In this document: in pieces, positions 1 through 11,989 of the stretch
Numbering within the stretch: position 1 is the stretch's first letter
Layout of the letters: each line of letters begins with the position of its first letter
NCBI GenBank assembly: GCA_035048815.1
Contig: JAUCBN010000018.1
Span: forward strand, 17,565,001-17,629,000
Source of the DNA: Abelmoschus esculentus
Taxonomy: Eukaryota > Streptophyta > Magnoliopsida > Malvales > Malvaceae
Direction of reading: 5' to 3'
Length of the DNA stretch: 64,000 bases
Notes under the pieces: generated by a model
Database searches by the model: none
Told to the model about the DNA's origin: nothing
Seen by the model: the letters and a program-made list of their open reading frames with translations, nothing else
Program-made: the position numbers and the translations under genes

Positions 1-1405
1 TAGACTCAAATTAGGCTTACTTTAATTCTTAAAATTAGAAGATAGTTTTAATTAATTAAATATAATTAATTTTAATTAATTTCTAGAGGTAAGATTTAAA
101 ACTTTAAGTCTAATTAACCCTAATTTCACCAAAATTAAACTTTAATTAGGTTAAGTTAAATTCTTAAAATTTAGAAGTTACTTTAATTAAGACTCTTAAT
201 TAATTTAAAATTTCTAAGATAAGACTTTAAAAATTACCTTAATTAAGTTTAATCCAACCCCAATTAAACCTTTGAACTTAAAACTCACCAACCTAGACTT
301 TAATTAAGTTTTATTTAAAATTTAAAGTTAAGAAAATTTAATTAACTAATTTAATTAAAATTTTCTAAAACTTTAAAAATTAATTGCACACTTAATTAAA
401 TCTTATCCTTTGTTCAAGGTTTGCTTCCGAGTTCCTTTTTTACAAGTCCCTTTTTGTACTTTCATGATGAGTTTTTTGATGTAATTTTGTACCCATGATT
501 CTAATAAAATATTGAGTTCCTTTATCTTGTCCTTTTTTATTTTATGTTGATCTTGCATGGCATACTTAGGGAGATCACCAAATAAGCACTTAAGTTAATT
601 AATTTAGAGCCTTTTAGGACTAGTCACTTAAATTAATTAATTTAATTAGGAAGAAAATTTAATAATATAGCATGTGAATCTTATGTCTCGGATACACTAA
701 AGAGGTTGGTGTTTTGACGTACTATGATGTTGACCTAGAGAGTATACCTTGGCATCAAATTCATGTGTTATTAAGACCTAGAATTTTGACAAAAACTTAG
801 GTTTAGAATTAAATAAAATGGATAGTTAAATAACTAGTAACACTAGTAACTTAGGTCTTAAAAACTTAAGTAATGGAGCCTTTTTTAGGATTAGAACTTA
901 AAATGAACAAGATAAAATGGTCATGCATCTTGCTTTAACCTTTTGAGGAGGAAGTTACATTCCTTTAAATTTGGGTGAGGTTTCCTATCTAGTGGACGTC
1001 TCGTTCAACTCAAGTTTAAAGGTGATGTAACTTCTAAATCAAAAGGATATCCAAAATTCAAATAATGTTCAATTAACAATGAGAAATTAAATTAATATCT
1101 ATCTTCAAAATGTCAATGACACGTAATATTTTTTTCAAGGTACCAATTTTTGGGCGTTTGTAAGGGTCGTCCTTACACGTAACCGACTCCCGAACCCTAC
1201 GTTTTTAAAATGAATCTCTGGTTTGTTTTATGGTGTCTGGCCTACCAAAGTGGCCGGTGGCGACTCCAAATTAAATTTTTTCAAATTTAATTATAGATTT
1301 TTCTAAAAATTGGGATTTTCGAAATTAAATTGATAAAATTCATCATTTTTAAAACCAATCGTCGAGCTATTTTCCACCTAAACTCCGTTTTTTATAAGAG
1401 TTCAC
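1..1405 (+). mobile_element. Truncated Ogre/Tat-like LTR retrotransposon end
   Basis: AT-rich LTR-like DNA, then a GC-richer block (about 1130-1257) and TGGCGACTCC at 1258-1267, which looks like a primer-binding site directly after an LTR. A TGG-CGACTC site of this kind recalls tRNA-Arg-primed Ogre/Tat elements; that assignment is inference. A related block recurs at 48650-48762 plus 49770-49795, supporting repeat identity. About 130 bp of leader follows before the sequence abruptly becomes coding sequence of a calmodulin-like gene near 1405-1409. No gag-pol is present. The left part runs off the window. Confidence 0.55.
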
Positions 1406-1813
1406 GACAGGCGTTACGCAGCCCGAGCCTTTCTCGAGCTCGAACATCTCGAACGCCTTCTTCAGATCATCGTCGTCACGGTTCTCTACTTTCATCAGCT
1501 TTAAGAAGTCTTGGTAGTCCAACAGGTTATCCCCATCGGAATCGAGTTCGTTTATCACTGTTTGAGCATCTTCATGTGACATATACTCTCCGATGGACCC
1601 AAAGTACGCCCTAAGTTCAAGGGCTGAGATTTTTCCGTCATCGTCTCTGTCGAAATAACGAAATACTTCTTTGAAGACCTCACGAGTAGGCGACGACGAC
1701 GATTTAGGAGAGGTCGGGATCGAGTTAAACTTGGACCGACGGCGATGAAGGCTAAACCTAAGGGTCTTGTTTGAGAGCCACTTAGAAGCCTTGGAAACTT
1801 TAGCGGTTGCCAT
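1367..1813 (-). pseudogene. Calmodulin-like protein (CML41/42 type), 3'-truncated
   Basis: I chose the ATG at 1813 (MATAKVSKASKW) over an upstream in-frame ATG, because the family begins here; the reading frame gives 148 residues. A basic, Ser-rich N-terminus is followed by EF-hand 1 (loop D55-E66, DRDDDGKISALE) and EF-hand 2 (loop D91-D102, Asp at position 12). The conserved linker FEMFELEKGSGCVTP ends at residue 135. Related CMLs run to about 200 residues with a second EF-hand pair. Here the last 13 residues (from VVNSYKKR) and the stop codon come from retroelement leader. Ca2+ sensing through the first pair could survive, but the C-lobe is gone. It is probably a pseudogene; a truncated expressed protein is possible. 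Confidence 0.75.
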
Positions 1814-3280
1814 TTTCAAAGGGAAGTTGACGAAGATTGAAGAGGTTAAATAAGGGTAAAATCCATGAAAGATATTTATTTTAAGTGCTTTAGGGGAATT
1901 GCAGAGAAAGGTTGAAGATGAGATATTAATATATAAACTTATGAATCGGTGGAAGGAAATTGCATGGTAATTTCCTAAAGGGACACAAAATTGATTAATC
2001 ACGGCACAGATTTAAAAGTCAACGTTTTGGGGTCAAATTATAAGAGTATAAATAGTCTATCTCTTTATTATATCTTTCTTTATATCCTATTTTAGTTTAA
2101 CGGGTTTAAGGTTTAAGGTTAGGAGTTATGATTAGAGTTTAGAAAATTAAGGGTAGAGTATACAGAGAGACGAAATTAGAATTTTCTATAAAAGGTATAA
2201 ACTATCAAGAAAATATATTAGAAATATAGAAGGTGTAAATTATAAGAGTTTAAGGATGCAAAATTAAATTATCAATAGAAATACAAAAATTATATAAAAT
2301 ATAAGAGAACTTAAAATTTTTATTACAACCGCAACACCTCTCTAGGTCCATCCCTGAGTGCAAGAAATTAAGAGTAGAGTATATTTTATAAGAGGTAAAA
2401 TTTAGGGTTTAGGACGTAGAAAATTAAAGTTCTGATTTAAAATTTAATTTTTTAATAAAAGCCATAAAATAGACATAGCTAGAGACAATAATTTCTATTC
2501 CAAATTGTACATACAGTTCCTGCATTATAATTTTTTTAAAAGATTTAATCTCTTTATTATAATTTGATATTTTAGTCTATTTACTTTTCCAAATACTTTT
2601 TATTGATTATGTAAAAAAAATAGATATAACTTTTTTCTAAGAAATATGCATGTGATGATATGTCTAAGTACATTTTGTCTTTTTTTTTTTTACAGTCTGT
2701 TATTATATGATATATACAAACTGGTATAAAACCTTTGATTGCTTGCAGAACATGGAACTTCAAGCAAGAACCGAGATTGGATCATTGTTGTATGAATCAT
2801 CTTGCTTTAGTAGTTGAGAACGGTTGTTGTTCTTAAAGATCATGAATTCAAACATCAGTAATGTCATCGTAATAATTGAACAATTAATGTTTAATAGTTG
2901 ACAAGAAGGTACCTGGTACACATAGCTTGCTGAAGTTACATTCCGCAGTGTTGTTGCAGAGAAAAAGAAAGAAAATGAAAAAATTGGGGTTTGACCGTTA
3001 TATTTGATGAATTACTTTGAATTAAGATCTAATTAATAGATTGTATAAATTTTAGGACTAAAAGTGTGATTATTCCATGATACATTATTATCTCCATTTT
3101 AACAGTCGGTAACCAAAATGATAACAAAACAAAACATTGGTTCCGGTGTTAATGAAAAAATTAATTGGATGATTAAAACAAGAAAAAAATGATAATTAGG
3201 TGACCATTTTACCTTAAAAATATAATTGACTAATTATGATAATCCAGCCAATATCAACAACCTACCTTTTTACATCCCTG
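1814..3280. other. AT-rich intergenic; CML 5' side
   Basis: Upstream side of the CML gene. It contains a TATA-like run near 1930 on the minus strand and a dispersed AT-rich repeat around 2090-2440 (variants of TTTAGGGTTT and ATGATTAGAGTTTAG) that also occurs at 33720-33850 and 34470-34620. No gene is seen. Confidence 0.5.
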
Positions 3281-3836
3281 TGTCACGGGCCGCAGGTTGA
3301 GGTTCGAGATTGACACCACATGGTGTGATTTGGCTTGTCCAAGTAAGTCCAAGGGTGATATTGGACTTGAGAAGACCACCAATATTGGCCTGATCAAAGA
3401 AGTGTTCTAAAAGCCTTATTCATCCAAGGTGTGTGAATACATAAGATACTTTTCATAGTTAGATGGAAATATTCTCAGAATTATGCTTTATAAATGGATA
3501 AGGTTGTATCTTAACCGGCGATGCAAATCTGTATAGACCGTAAGATCGAGGGGAGTTCAAGTATAAATAGAGGTCTTCCCCACCTCATTTGATATACCTG
3601 AGTATCTGAGTATTTCAAGTTTTTAAGGAACTCCTTTAAGAGTTCTTCATTTGTTCTTGAGTGTTCTTCCTCGCTCATCTCGTTTAATCCGTTTCCGCCT
3701 AGAACACTTTGCGATTGTCGGTGTTTGAGAATTTTGATCTTTCGAAATTATTGAGAAGACTTACTTAGACGTTTGTCTTGAGTTACATCGGTTAAAACCG
3801 CACGGTGGGTTGATTTCAAAGTCTAACCCCGTGATA
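3281..3836 (+). mobile_element. Small LTR-like unit (solo LTR or TRIM candidate)
   Basis: The unit begins TGTCACGGG and ends CCCGTGATA, an imperfect 9-bp inverted pair (8/9) like LTR ends. It has higher GC than its surroundings and a TATA box, TATAAATAG, at about 3561. Distances suit U3-R-U5 of a short LTR. The flanking 5-mers do not match (CCCTG, CTTGC), so the ends are uncertain and no clean insertion is shown. Confidence 0.4.
3561..3569 (+). promoter_or_regulatory. TATA box in LTR-like unit
   Basis: TATAAATAG preceded by a purine-rich stretch, inside the LTR-like unit at the place expected for the end of U3. Confidence 0.4.
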
Positions 3837-4330
3837 CTTGCAACTAGTGCCAATAAATCATCTAAATAAACCATGGTTTAAATAAACTATGGTTTACATA
3901 AACACAACTAACTTGATATCTTTTCTAACAACAAGATGAATACAGTCATGTCTCTTGTCCAATATGGAAGATTAAGGTAAGCAAAAATGACATTCTTTTT
4001 ATGTTAGAACAGTCTTCGATTGGTTTAAGTTCATCAGTCACTTCATCAAAATCCTATAGGTTCAATACGAATTATGTCAACTGAGATAAGGGCTATATAG
4101 ATTGTTTATGAAATACTAATCGAGGTCGAGGACTAACCTGAAAACCGGGTCTAAACACTTGACACAATCAGGAAAGATGTAAACTCGAATCAAAATTAGA
4201 TTGATTGAACAATTTAATTTCTATATATACTATCAAGTTCAGATCTATTCACATATAGAGGTGGAACTTCAGTACCTTGAATACAGCATGAGATTAATAC
4301 AACATGACCATAGTGAAATATATGCCATTG
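3837..4330. other. Intergenic; 3' side of UPF0496 gene
   Basis: No gene seen. The stretch next to 4330 should include the 3' UTR of the minus-strand UPF0496 gene. Confidence 0.4.
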
Positions 4331-5500
4331 CTAGAGTTCCCAAGCGTTGTCATTGGTCGATGAATTATCAGAACGATTCATCATCTTCTGCAAAACCACT
4401 GCCCTTGCCATCCTAATATTATGGCTACAGGCATCGGCTTGTCGACATAAGTCCTCGATGGTTGTCATAAATGCTTCCAACTTTCTCTTGATCTCATCAA
4501 TAGCAAGCTTCAGGGCATCTTCTTCTCTAAGTGCAAAATCAGCATTATGCAATAGTGATTCCATCTCAATTTCCAATCGACTGATCAGCACTCTTATGTT
4601 TTCCATGTCATAGATTGCAATGCGAGAACCGATCTCCATTCCGATTATTAACTCCTTCTGCCCTTTCAGCTCGTTCTCGTAGCGCTCCCACAGCCAGTTG
4701 CACCATTTACCAACTGAACCAATAGGAACCGCCAATGCAGCTGCCAAAGCTGTTACAACAGGAGGTGCAGCTATGGCTGCTGCCACCACAGAAAATATCA
4801 ACACAGAAACAAAAGTGGCTACAAACAACACATTCGCCACTCTCCTCCATGTTTTCAAAGATTTCATCTTCTTATCGAGCTTTCTCTTCTGAGCTAGCAA
4901 CTTTCCCAGCATCAATTCCTGCTGCCTACGGACCGAATCAAACAGTATAAAGAACTCCTTACTGAATGGCTCCTCGGCTGCTTTAAATTTCCTTAGCTCT
5001 TCCAAAGTCTTTACAAATTTCCTCTCACCATCCCCAACTTGCAACCCCACCTCCTCGTTGAAATACGTTACAACCAACTAAATAATTAACTGGTTGTTTC
5101 GAGCTCGTTTGAGGCAATTCTCAAGAGCAGTGCAAAACTCTAATGTCTTCTTACTGTTCTCAAAGTACTCCTCAACCAAAGAAAACAGGTCCGGATTCTT
5201 CCAAATATCTGTCTGGCATTCTAAAATGATTCTCACCACTTCCTGGTTGGTTTCAAGTAGACATCCGGTGACCTGTTTGAGCGAGTCAAAAGATAAAGAT
5301 TGAGCACCCAAACCAGTAGCGAGTGTGCCAATCACATCGTTGGTGCGTTGGTGGAGAGACGCATCAAATTGCTGCAAAGTTGAATCATTTCTACAAGCAG
5401 ACTCGTAGGAGCTCAAGTCTGATTCGAACTGAGAATCGACCCGACCTTGGGAAGAAGATACTTCACGACCACTCACTGTTTTGCTAGATTTGCACCCCAT
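4331..5500 (-). pseudogene. UPF0496 (DUF677) membrane protein with one internal TAG
   Basis: Read through as one frame this is 389 codons, the normal size for plant UPF0496 proteins (At4g34320 group). The ATG at 5500 gives MGCKSSK, an N-myristoylation-type start (Gly2, small residue at 6) with a palmitoylatable Cys3. Residues 30-140 are helical, ending in a CLKRARNNQLII motif. Codon 141 is TAG (5078-5080); the frame continues at once with LVVTYFNEEVG. Two hydrophobic stretches lie at about residues 221-242 and 244-261, then coiled-coil-like helices. The 248-residue downstream half has no good ATG at its start. A single CAG-to-TAG change would explain the break. It may be a recent pseudogene, a null allele, or a base error. 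Family function is poorly known. Confidence 0.8.
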
Positions 5501-7123
5501 CGTAGCTTATAAAGATTCAAATCGTGATGGAGATGAACTTAAAAAACCCAGAGATGGTTTTAAAGCTTGGACGAGATCTTAAAAACCCAGATATAGTTTT
5601 CGAGAGTGCAGACCAATTATAGCAAAATAATTATCCCCAAGTGATAAAAGATTAAATCTTTGGAATATAACCCCAGAAATGTATGAACTTAAAAGTACCT
5701 GAATTTCAGCTGGAAAAAGTGAAAGAATTGACCGTTTCCAGATTCCTGATTTCTCTTCAACTGAAAACCTTAGCAGATAATAAAGCTCGGAAACCGAAGC
5801 TGGGCACAAGTAATCTATGATCTATGAATTCAAGGATCAATCTTGACACGAAATTGCAAGAATAAGGATTTGGAGAGGAGAAAGAAAGTCGCATTATGAG
5901 AAGGAAAATGAGAGGAAAATAATTGTAAGACGGAAAAGATGGTAACTACAAATTTCATCCCTCAATTTTTACTGTATTGTTATTTTGGTCACTGAAATTA
6001 TTTATTTTTTGATTTGATAATTAAACTTTTGAATTGTTCGGTTATTGTCATTAGGGCGTCAAATTATAAATAATAGGGTGGTTTGTCCGGACAAAAATTT
6101 ATCTTCTTTTTCCATAATTTTTTTATGATCTAATACTTAAAAATTCAATTTTTAGCCTTGATTAAAAAAATTTAAATCTAAAATCATAGATAAAAAAAAA
6201 GATACCTTATTTTTAATTTCTTAAACATTAATTTTAAACTTTAAATTTACTTGTTTATTCGATACCAAACAAACATAGAGAATTTTATTTTGATGTAACC
6301 AATTTTATACATGGATTGCATTTTTCTAACATGAAAAATTACATGTTGGACACATTATTTTTCGTTTTTGCTTTCTATTTTCCTATAAAGATAATTTTTT
6401 AATGTGGCATTAATATTGGATTAACGTTTTAATGTTTTTTTTTCAATTCCTCAACTCATCCAATCATCTTTTATCACTTTAATAATTTAGATTTTTTAAA
6501 ATCTCTTTAAAACTCATTAAACCAAAATTCAAACTCGTAGAAAATGTACAATCTTTATTATCTGATCAATATAAAATCGAAATCAATATATATATATAAC
6601 TTGTAGAAATATTAACAGTCTCCCCTACTGCAACTACTGCTATGTAATCTAGTCTATTAGCTTCCACTTTAATTCAAATATATATATATAACTAGCTCTT
6701 CTATCTTATCATGTTGGGATTTGAAAGAAGAAAATTTATCATAAAAAAATTAAAAAATATATACTACATAAAACTATTTTTATGAAAAATGTGTATCATT
6801 TTATATATATTTTTTAAATAGATGCTCAATTATAATGATGTTAATTACTTACTGATAAAGTGACGAAAACCAAACTACTAGAAAATTAGTGATTAAATTA
6901 CATTTTTTAAAGTTAAGCGACTAAAACATAAATAAAGTTAAAGATGAATGAAATTTGCAATTTACCTCAAAAATAAAAAGAAGCATGAAGTCAAAGGTGT
7001 CTTTCCGACCACCACGAGGTATTGAAAGGTAACACTAGAATTTGATACGTCTAGAAAAGTCAAAGACAGAAAATTGACTTGGTAAGAGTAGGACCAAAGG
7101 AGGAACCTTCAGAGGGATTTCAC
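5501..7123. other. 5' flank of UPF0496 gene and AT-rich spacer
   Basis: 5501-5930 is GC-normal and probably holds the promoter and 5' UTR of the UPF0496 gene. From 5940 the sequence is AT-rich spacer with short TA runs (6585-6600, 6681-6690). No further gene is seen. Confidence 0.45.
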
Positions 7124-7963
7124 TTGGGCGTACGGTTGAGCAACAAAACCGAGAAAATAAAAAACCGATTCGAACCGAGTTATACAGTTTGGTTTGGTTC
7201 AGTTCGGATTTATATATTATAGTTCGATTTTTAGTTCGGTTTAAAATTTAAATTTGACAATTCAGTTCAGTATCGGGTTTTCATATGGAACCCGTTTATT
7301 TTATATCAACCCGAATTAAAGAAAAAATATTATGACACATATCAAATATATTTTAAAGATAGTCTCATGAAATATTTGGATCTATTTTTTAAATTAGTCT
7401 CTTGAAATCTTTAGATATAATTTTATAATATTAAATTGATTAGATATCGTATTTTAAATTCGAATATATTTTTGTAATATTTATTATTTATGATTATTTT
7501 ATAACATAGAATATTTGAGTTTATATTTAATTAAACAATATATTAGACTATATATATATATATATATTTAGGCTGGTGATATAGAATCATTGAGTGTATA
7601 TTAATTAAATAAATAATTTTTTATTTATTTTTCAGATATATTGTTTATTTTGTAATCATTGTTATTTTTTAAAAAAATTTGTTTAAAATCTTAGATTTCT
7701 CAAGGGCTCGAGACATGTGTTTTCATGTTCTTAATGACAAAATAAATTGATGTTGAAGGGTCTAATAAATATTTTATTTGTTTTGGCTTAATTTTTTAAA
7801 ATAAAAAAAATCGTTAAAATTGTGGGTTTTAACCGAACAAAAAACCTCGGTTTTTGGTTTTTCGATTTTTTATCATTCGGTTTCAACTTTCTTTTAAAAA
7901 AATCGTAGACTATGATTTGGTTCATATTTTGACAAAAAACCAAACCAAACCGAATACACCCCA
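7124..7963. mobile_element. hAT-like element, GGTTCGGTTT subterminal family
   Basis: The right end ACCAAACCAAACCGAATACA(CCCC) mirrors GTTTGGTTTGGTTCAG-type sequence near 7180-7200 on the left. The right terminus read inward (GGGGTGTATTCGG) resembles the TAGGGGTG termini of other elements here. No target duplication could be confirmed and the left end is uncertain. There is no transposase. Confidence 0.4.
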
Positions 7964-8349
7964 CGTGTACAAAATAAAACATTTCCACGAATAAACCCTA
8001 CTATAATATCTTTGGTCATGATTGTGATGTACAGACGTGTAACGGGAATTCAAAAATTTATTTGAGAGTAGACATACATAAATTTTTAAAATTTTAAGGC
8101 GTATATAAATTTAAGGATTAATTTATAAAAATTAAATATATATATATATACTTTGAAAATTTTAGGGTAAGTCCATATTACCCAACGCAAGGGTGTATCC
8201 GTCACCAGTGATATGTAAAAAATTTATCCTTCTTTATTTGTAATTAAGTTATGGTAATATTTATATTATTAATGTTTATTATAATATGTATTTTTATGTT
8301 GTATGTTGATAATTTTATTTATTATTGTTGATTTTGATGGTGTTTATAT

Positions 8350-9048
8350 TAGGGGTGTTCAAAAATACTCGATCCGAACTACCCGACTCGTTGACCCGCC
8401 TATCCGATTAAAAATTATCGGGTGTTTAAAATGAAATACCCGAATTTTTCGGGCCGGATACCCGACTTGTATTTTTTCTCGAGTAGTTGGACCGGGTCAG
8501 GGCCAGAATTTTTTAAGAACCGGGTACCCGAACCAACCGGTAATTTTAATAAATATATATTTTTAAATTTAAAATTATATTTTATTATATATTTTTATTA
8601 TTTTTTCTAAAATTAATTTTAAATCCTTAACTTCTTTTTATACTTGTATGATATACTTTTAAGTTTTGAATTTTTTATAAATATTTATATTAGTTTGTCA
8701 ATATGAGATTTGAAAGAAAAATTATAATCGAGAATAATACATTCTTTTATCGATAAACTTTAATATATGCATATATATCCAAATATTTATCTTTAAAACT
8801 TATCTCAAATCAATAATTTTGTGTTTGAAATATATCATGAAATTTTAAGTATTTCTTATATATATATTTTTTTTAAAATTTATTTTTTAAAAAATATAAA
8901 AAAATTTAACCGGGTACCCAGTACCCGAATTTTGCGAGTACCCGTTTGCGGGTACCTGATTTTTATGGGCTGAGTCATGGGCCGATGTTTTGGTACCCAA
9001 AAATTCTAGGTACCTGAAATCTCGGGTACTCAGTTATGAACACCCCTA
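8350..9048. mobile_element. Non-autonomous hAT-like element, CCGGGTACCCG family
   Basis: Termini TAGGGGTGTTCA are perfectly inverted over 12 bp (8350-8361 and 9037-9048). The flanking 8-mers GTTTATAT (8342-8349) and GTTTGTAT (9049-9056) match 7/8, a hAT-type target duplication. Subterminal regions are rich in inverted CCGGGTACCCG-like units; the interior is AT-rich with no transposase. A related copy is at 52914-53595. Confidence 0.75.
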
Positions 9049-9978
9049 GTTTGTATCCTTCTAATGTTCGTTTTTTCTTATATGGTCCTATTATGATCTC
9101 ATGAATCGTGATGTTAGTTCTATTGACTAGGTATATGTCTGCATCTAGATGTTTTATTTACTAAATTGTGAAAAATTATTATAATTTTAAATATATCCTT
9201 ATTTAATAAAATTAATGATCTTTATTTTGATTGATTCAATCTAATTAATTTAATTTAATAATTAAATTAGATATTCAATTTTTAATTTTTCAAAATAAAT
9301 ATAAATTATAATATTGTTTTATATTATTTAAATATTTTGAAATTCAAAAATTCATAATAAATTTTTAATAATATAATATTTATTGTATCTAAAAATTTTA
9401 AAAAATAGTTTTTATAAATATAAATCTCGTTATATTTATTATAAACTTATTATATATATATATACATATGTATATATACGAACTTCATAAATTTGAAGTC
9501 ATTGCGAACGTCTTTTCAGATATAATACCGATTAAATAACAGCAAAACATGAAAGATTAATCTTCTCAAACCCCATCAAATGCACAAATGGTTGAAGATT
9601 ATGGTTATAATATAACATTTTCATTAAAACAAAAAGTTTATAAAAAATTTTAGTTTTATTTAATCTTTTATTATAATATATATTTTTATATTGATTGTTG
9701 ATAACAGAAACAAAATTATACAATAGGAAAGGACCATCGTCCTTTACTTCCGAATATTTTTTTTATATATTTACCTCATTATTTATTTTTAAAGAATAGT
9801 TTATTATGAATTAGTCTCCACTTGTAAATATTTATATTTTGTCCTTTAACCTTAAATCTTGGTTCCATCCTTTACTGATAGTTTGATCTGCTATCGTGAT
9901 CTTTGATGATATTTGTATTGAGTTAAATTTTTAATGTGTTTCAATGTAGGAATATGTTAGGGTTAGAGTTTACAAGAC
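9049..9978. other. AT-rich spacer
   Basis: No gene or clear element. It contains a short TA run near 9451-9478. Confidence 0.4.
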
Positions 9979-10084
9979 CAATGACGGATCAAAAAAATTT
10001 TTGAGGGTGGACTTTTAATGACGAAAATACTAATAATATTTAAATTATAATAAAAAGTCTTAAAAAATATAACTAAAAATAAAA

Positions 10085-10890
10085 TTTACAATTCTTCCCT
10101 TTTAGGCCTCATTTTTTGATACCATTGTATAATCTTTTTATTGTCTACATTACCAAACACATCTTTCACAATAAAAGTAACTAAGCAATCATTCAATCAT
10201 TCATTTTTTATACGGCTGCGCAATCAATTCTTTATAAAGTGTATCAGAGAGAATGTTCTTTCCACTATTACGGTTGAAATTGGTAAAACCAAAGTCAACT
10301 TCAAAAATAAATATACAAGTGAGTACACAACATGCTTTATAGTCTCAATTATTTTTTCAGATAACTTTGAAAGTCCTTTTAGATCATAAAATTTTTCATC
10401 TGGATGAACATGAACAATATAATTTTCAAGTTGACATTCAAGCAATATAAGATCTCTTACAGAAAATTCATAAGGATAAAATTGGGCAAGACAAATCAAT
10501 TTTTTTCTTATCAAAAAAAATATACAAGTCTTTTGAACTCAAGCAAGTCACACAAATAAGCAATTATGTATTATCTTAGAAAAACGATTATTAAGTTCTT
10601 GAAGTTGTTTATCAATCACCTGATAAAATAGTTCAACCTGGAAATGATACAAATTTAAAATTTTATGAACTTTTCTCCTAGACCTCCCTGAAACAAAAGA
10701 TACATCTTTCATCTTTAGAATCTCAACGTTATTCTTTTCCTAAAATAAAGAAACTTCATCAAGTAAAGATTGTCATCCCACATCTCTCATTATTTGTAAT
10801 CTTTGCTCGGATATGCTAATTAATTGCATAGCATTCACAATATCTTGATCACTCGTTTGCAATGTATTCACAGTGTCAACTAATTTCGAG
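10085..10890 (-). pseudogene. hAT transposase (ZMYM1-like, C-terminal part), decayed
   Basis: Minus-strand translation, with stops and frame changes, shows the family order. First comes an IVNAMQLISISEQRLQIMRD block (10795-10855). Next is a VSGRSRRKVHKILNLYHFQV-type block (10630-10705), then FYQVIDKQLQELNNRF (10585-10630). LICLAQFYPYEF (10465-10505) follows. Last is the hAT C-terminal dimerisation signature LKLTLVLPISTVIVERTFS (10240-10300), running into NDCLVTY-like remnants. The N-terminal zinc finger and first catalytic region are absent. The best open piece is 96 codons (10224-10514). It is non-functional. Names follow plant 'zinc finger MYM-type protein 1-like' genes, known to be domesticated or decayed hAT transposases. 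Confidence 0.75.
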
Positions 10891-11446
10891 TCGAGTTCGA
10901 GCTTGAGTAATTCTAAACGAGCCTAAAAAATCTAAGCTCGGTTCGATTCATTAAGAACTCAAGTCGAGTTCTTAATTTATTTGAGTCTAATCGAGTCAAG
11001 TATTGACCGATCTTTGATCATGTTAGACTCAAGTCAAGTATTGACCGATCTTTGACCGGTCTTTGATCATGTTAGACTTGAGTAACCCTTATCTCTCAAG
11101 TCTTATTTAAAGCCTAATGGAGAAAAAACTTTAATTCACAAGTTGTGTAAACTCAAGCTTACTAATTTTAGGTTTTAGTATATTAATTTAGGGTTTAAGA
11201 CTTATGTTTAGGTTTAATTTTAGGGTTTTAAGTTTATAAATTTAAATTTTAAATTATAAGAAATAGTATATTTATATTTTTGAGTAGCTCGTGAGCTTTT
11301 TGAGTCGAGTATCATGTAGCTCAGCTTGGCTCGTCAAAAACTCGAGTCGAGTTCTTTACCAAGTCCAATTGAGTCGAGTTTTGACGAAGATTTGACCTAG
11401 TCGAGCTTGAGTAGCTCACGATCTGTCTCGCCTCATTTACAACCCT
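10891..11446. repeat. CGAGTCGAG-rich hAT-like fragment
   Basis: Many CGAGTCGAG, CTCGAGTC and GAGCTTGAG units lie in both orientations around an AT-rich core. The right end, read inward as CTAGGGTTGTAAATGAG, resembles the TAGGGGTG-type termini of small elements elsewhere in the window. No left terminus is found, so it is a fragment inside the ZMYM1-type element. Confidence 0.45.
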
Positions 11447-11989
11447 AGTGGGCATAGGGATGTAAAAAACTAATCCGACCTAAAAACCCGCCTGAAACTT
11501 GTTCGAGTCAGAACTTGGTTTGACCTGGGAATGTAATATCCCGAACCTGATCTGTATCCGACTGTTGTTGACCCGAACCCGAGTTAAACCTGTTACTGTA
11601 GTAATCGAACCCAAACTGTATTCGATCGAGAATGACTCGAACCCGATTTCAACCTATTACCGTAGACCTGAAACCCGACTTGTATCCGACTGAAAAAACC
11701 TGAACCCGAGTCTGACCTGGAAGATAACCGATATTATCCGACTGAATTGACCCGAGACCTGATTTTACCCGATCTGTTTTGAACCCGACTTATTTTAAAC
11801 TCAACCTGATAAATGACCTGGTTTGTTATTAACTTGAACTAATATCAACATAATATTTATATAAATAATTTATATAACATACTTATATTATATTTTTAAT
11901 ATCAACATAACATTTATATAATTTGTGCTTATTAATTTTTAATTACTAATATACATATTATTATTATTATATATTAATATATATCTAAT

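Noticed and set aside
2100..2125. GGTTTAAGGTTTAAGGTTAGG as interstitial telomere repeat
   Set aside because: Units vary and do not form a TTTAGGG array; it belongs to a dispersed AT-rich repeat also at 33720 and 34470.
3276..3841. Target duplication for the LTR-like unit
   Set aside because: Flanking 5-mers CCCTG and CTTGC do not match, so I did not claim a clean insertion.
4347..4950. Plus-strand frames of 64-88 codons over the UPF0496 gene
   Set aside because: Antisense shadows; the minus frame carries all family features.
5579..5809. 76-codon minus-strand open frame upstream of the UPF0496 gene
   Set aside because: No recognisable domain; it lies in the expected promoter/5' UTR and has composition of spacer DNA.
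7117..7971. 8-bp duplication for the GGTTCGGTTT element
   Set aside because: ATTTCACT and CGTGTACA do not match; ends are uncertain.
10141..10389. 82-codon plus-strand frame
   Set aside because: Antisense to the hAT transposase relic, whose minus-strand motifs are clear.
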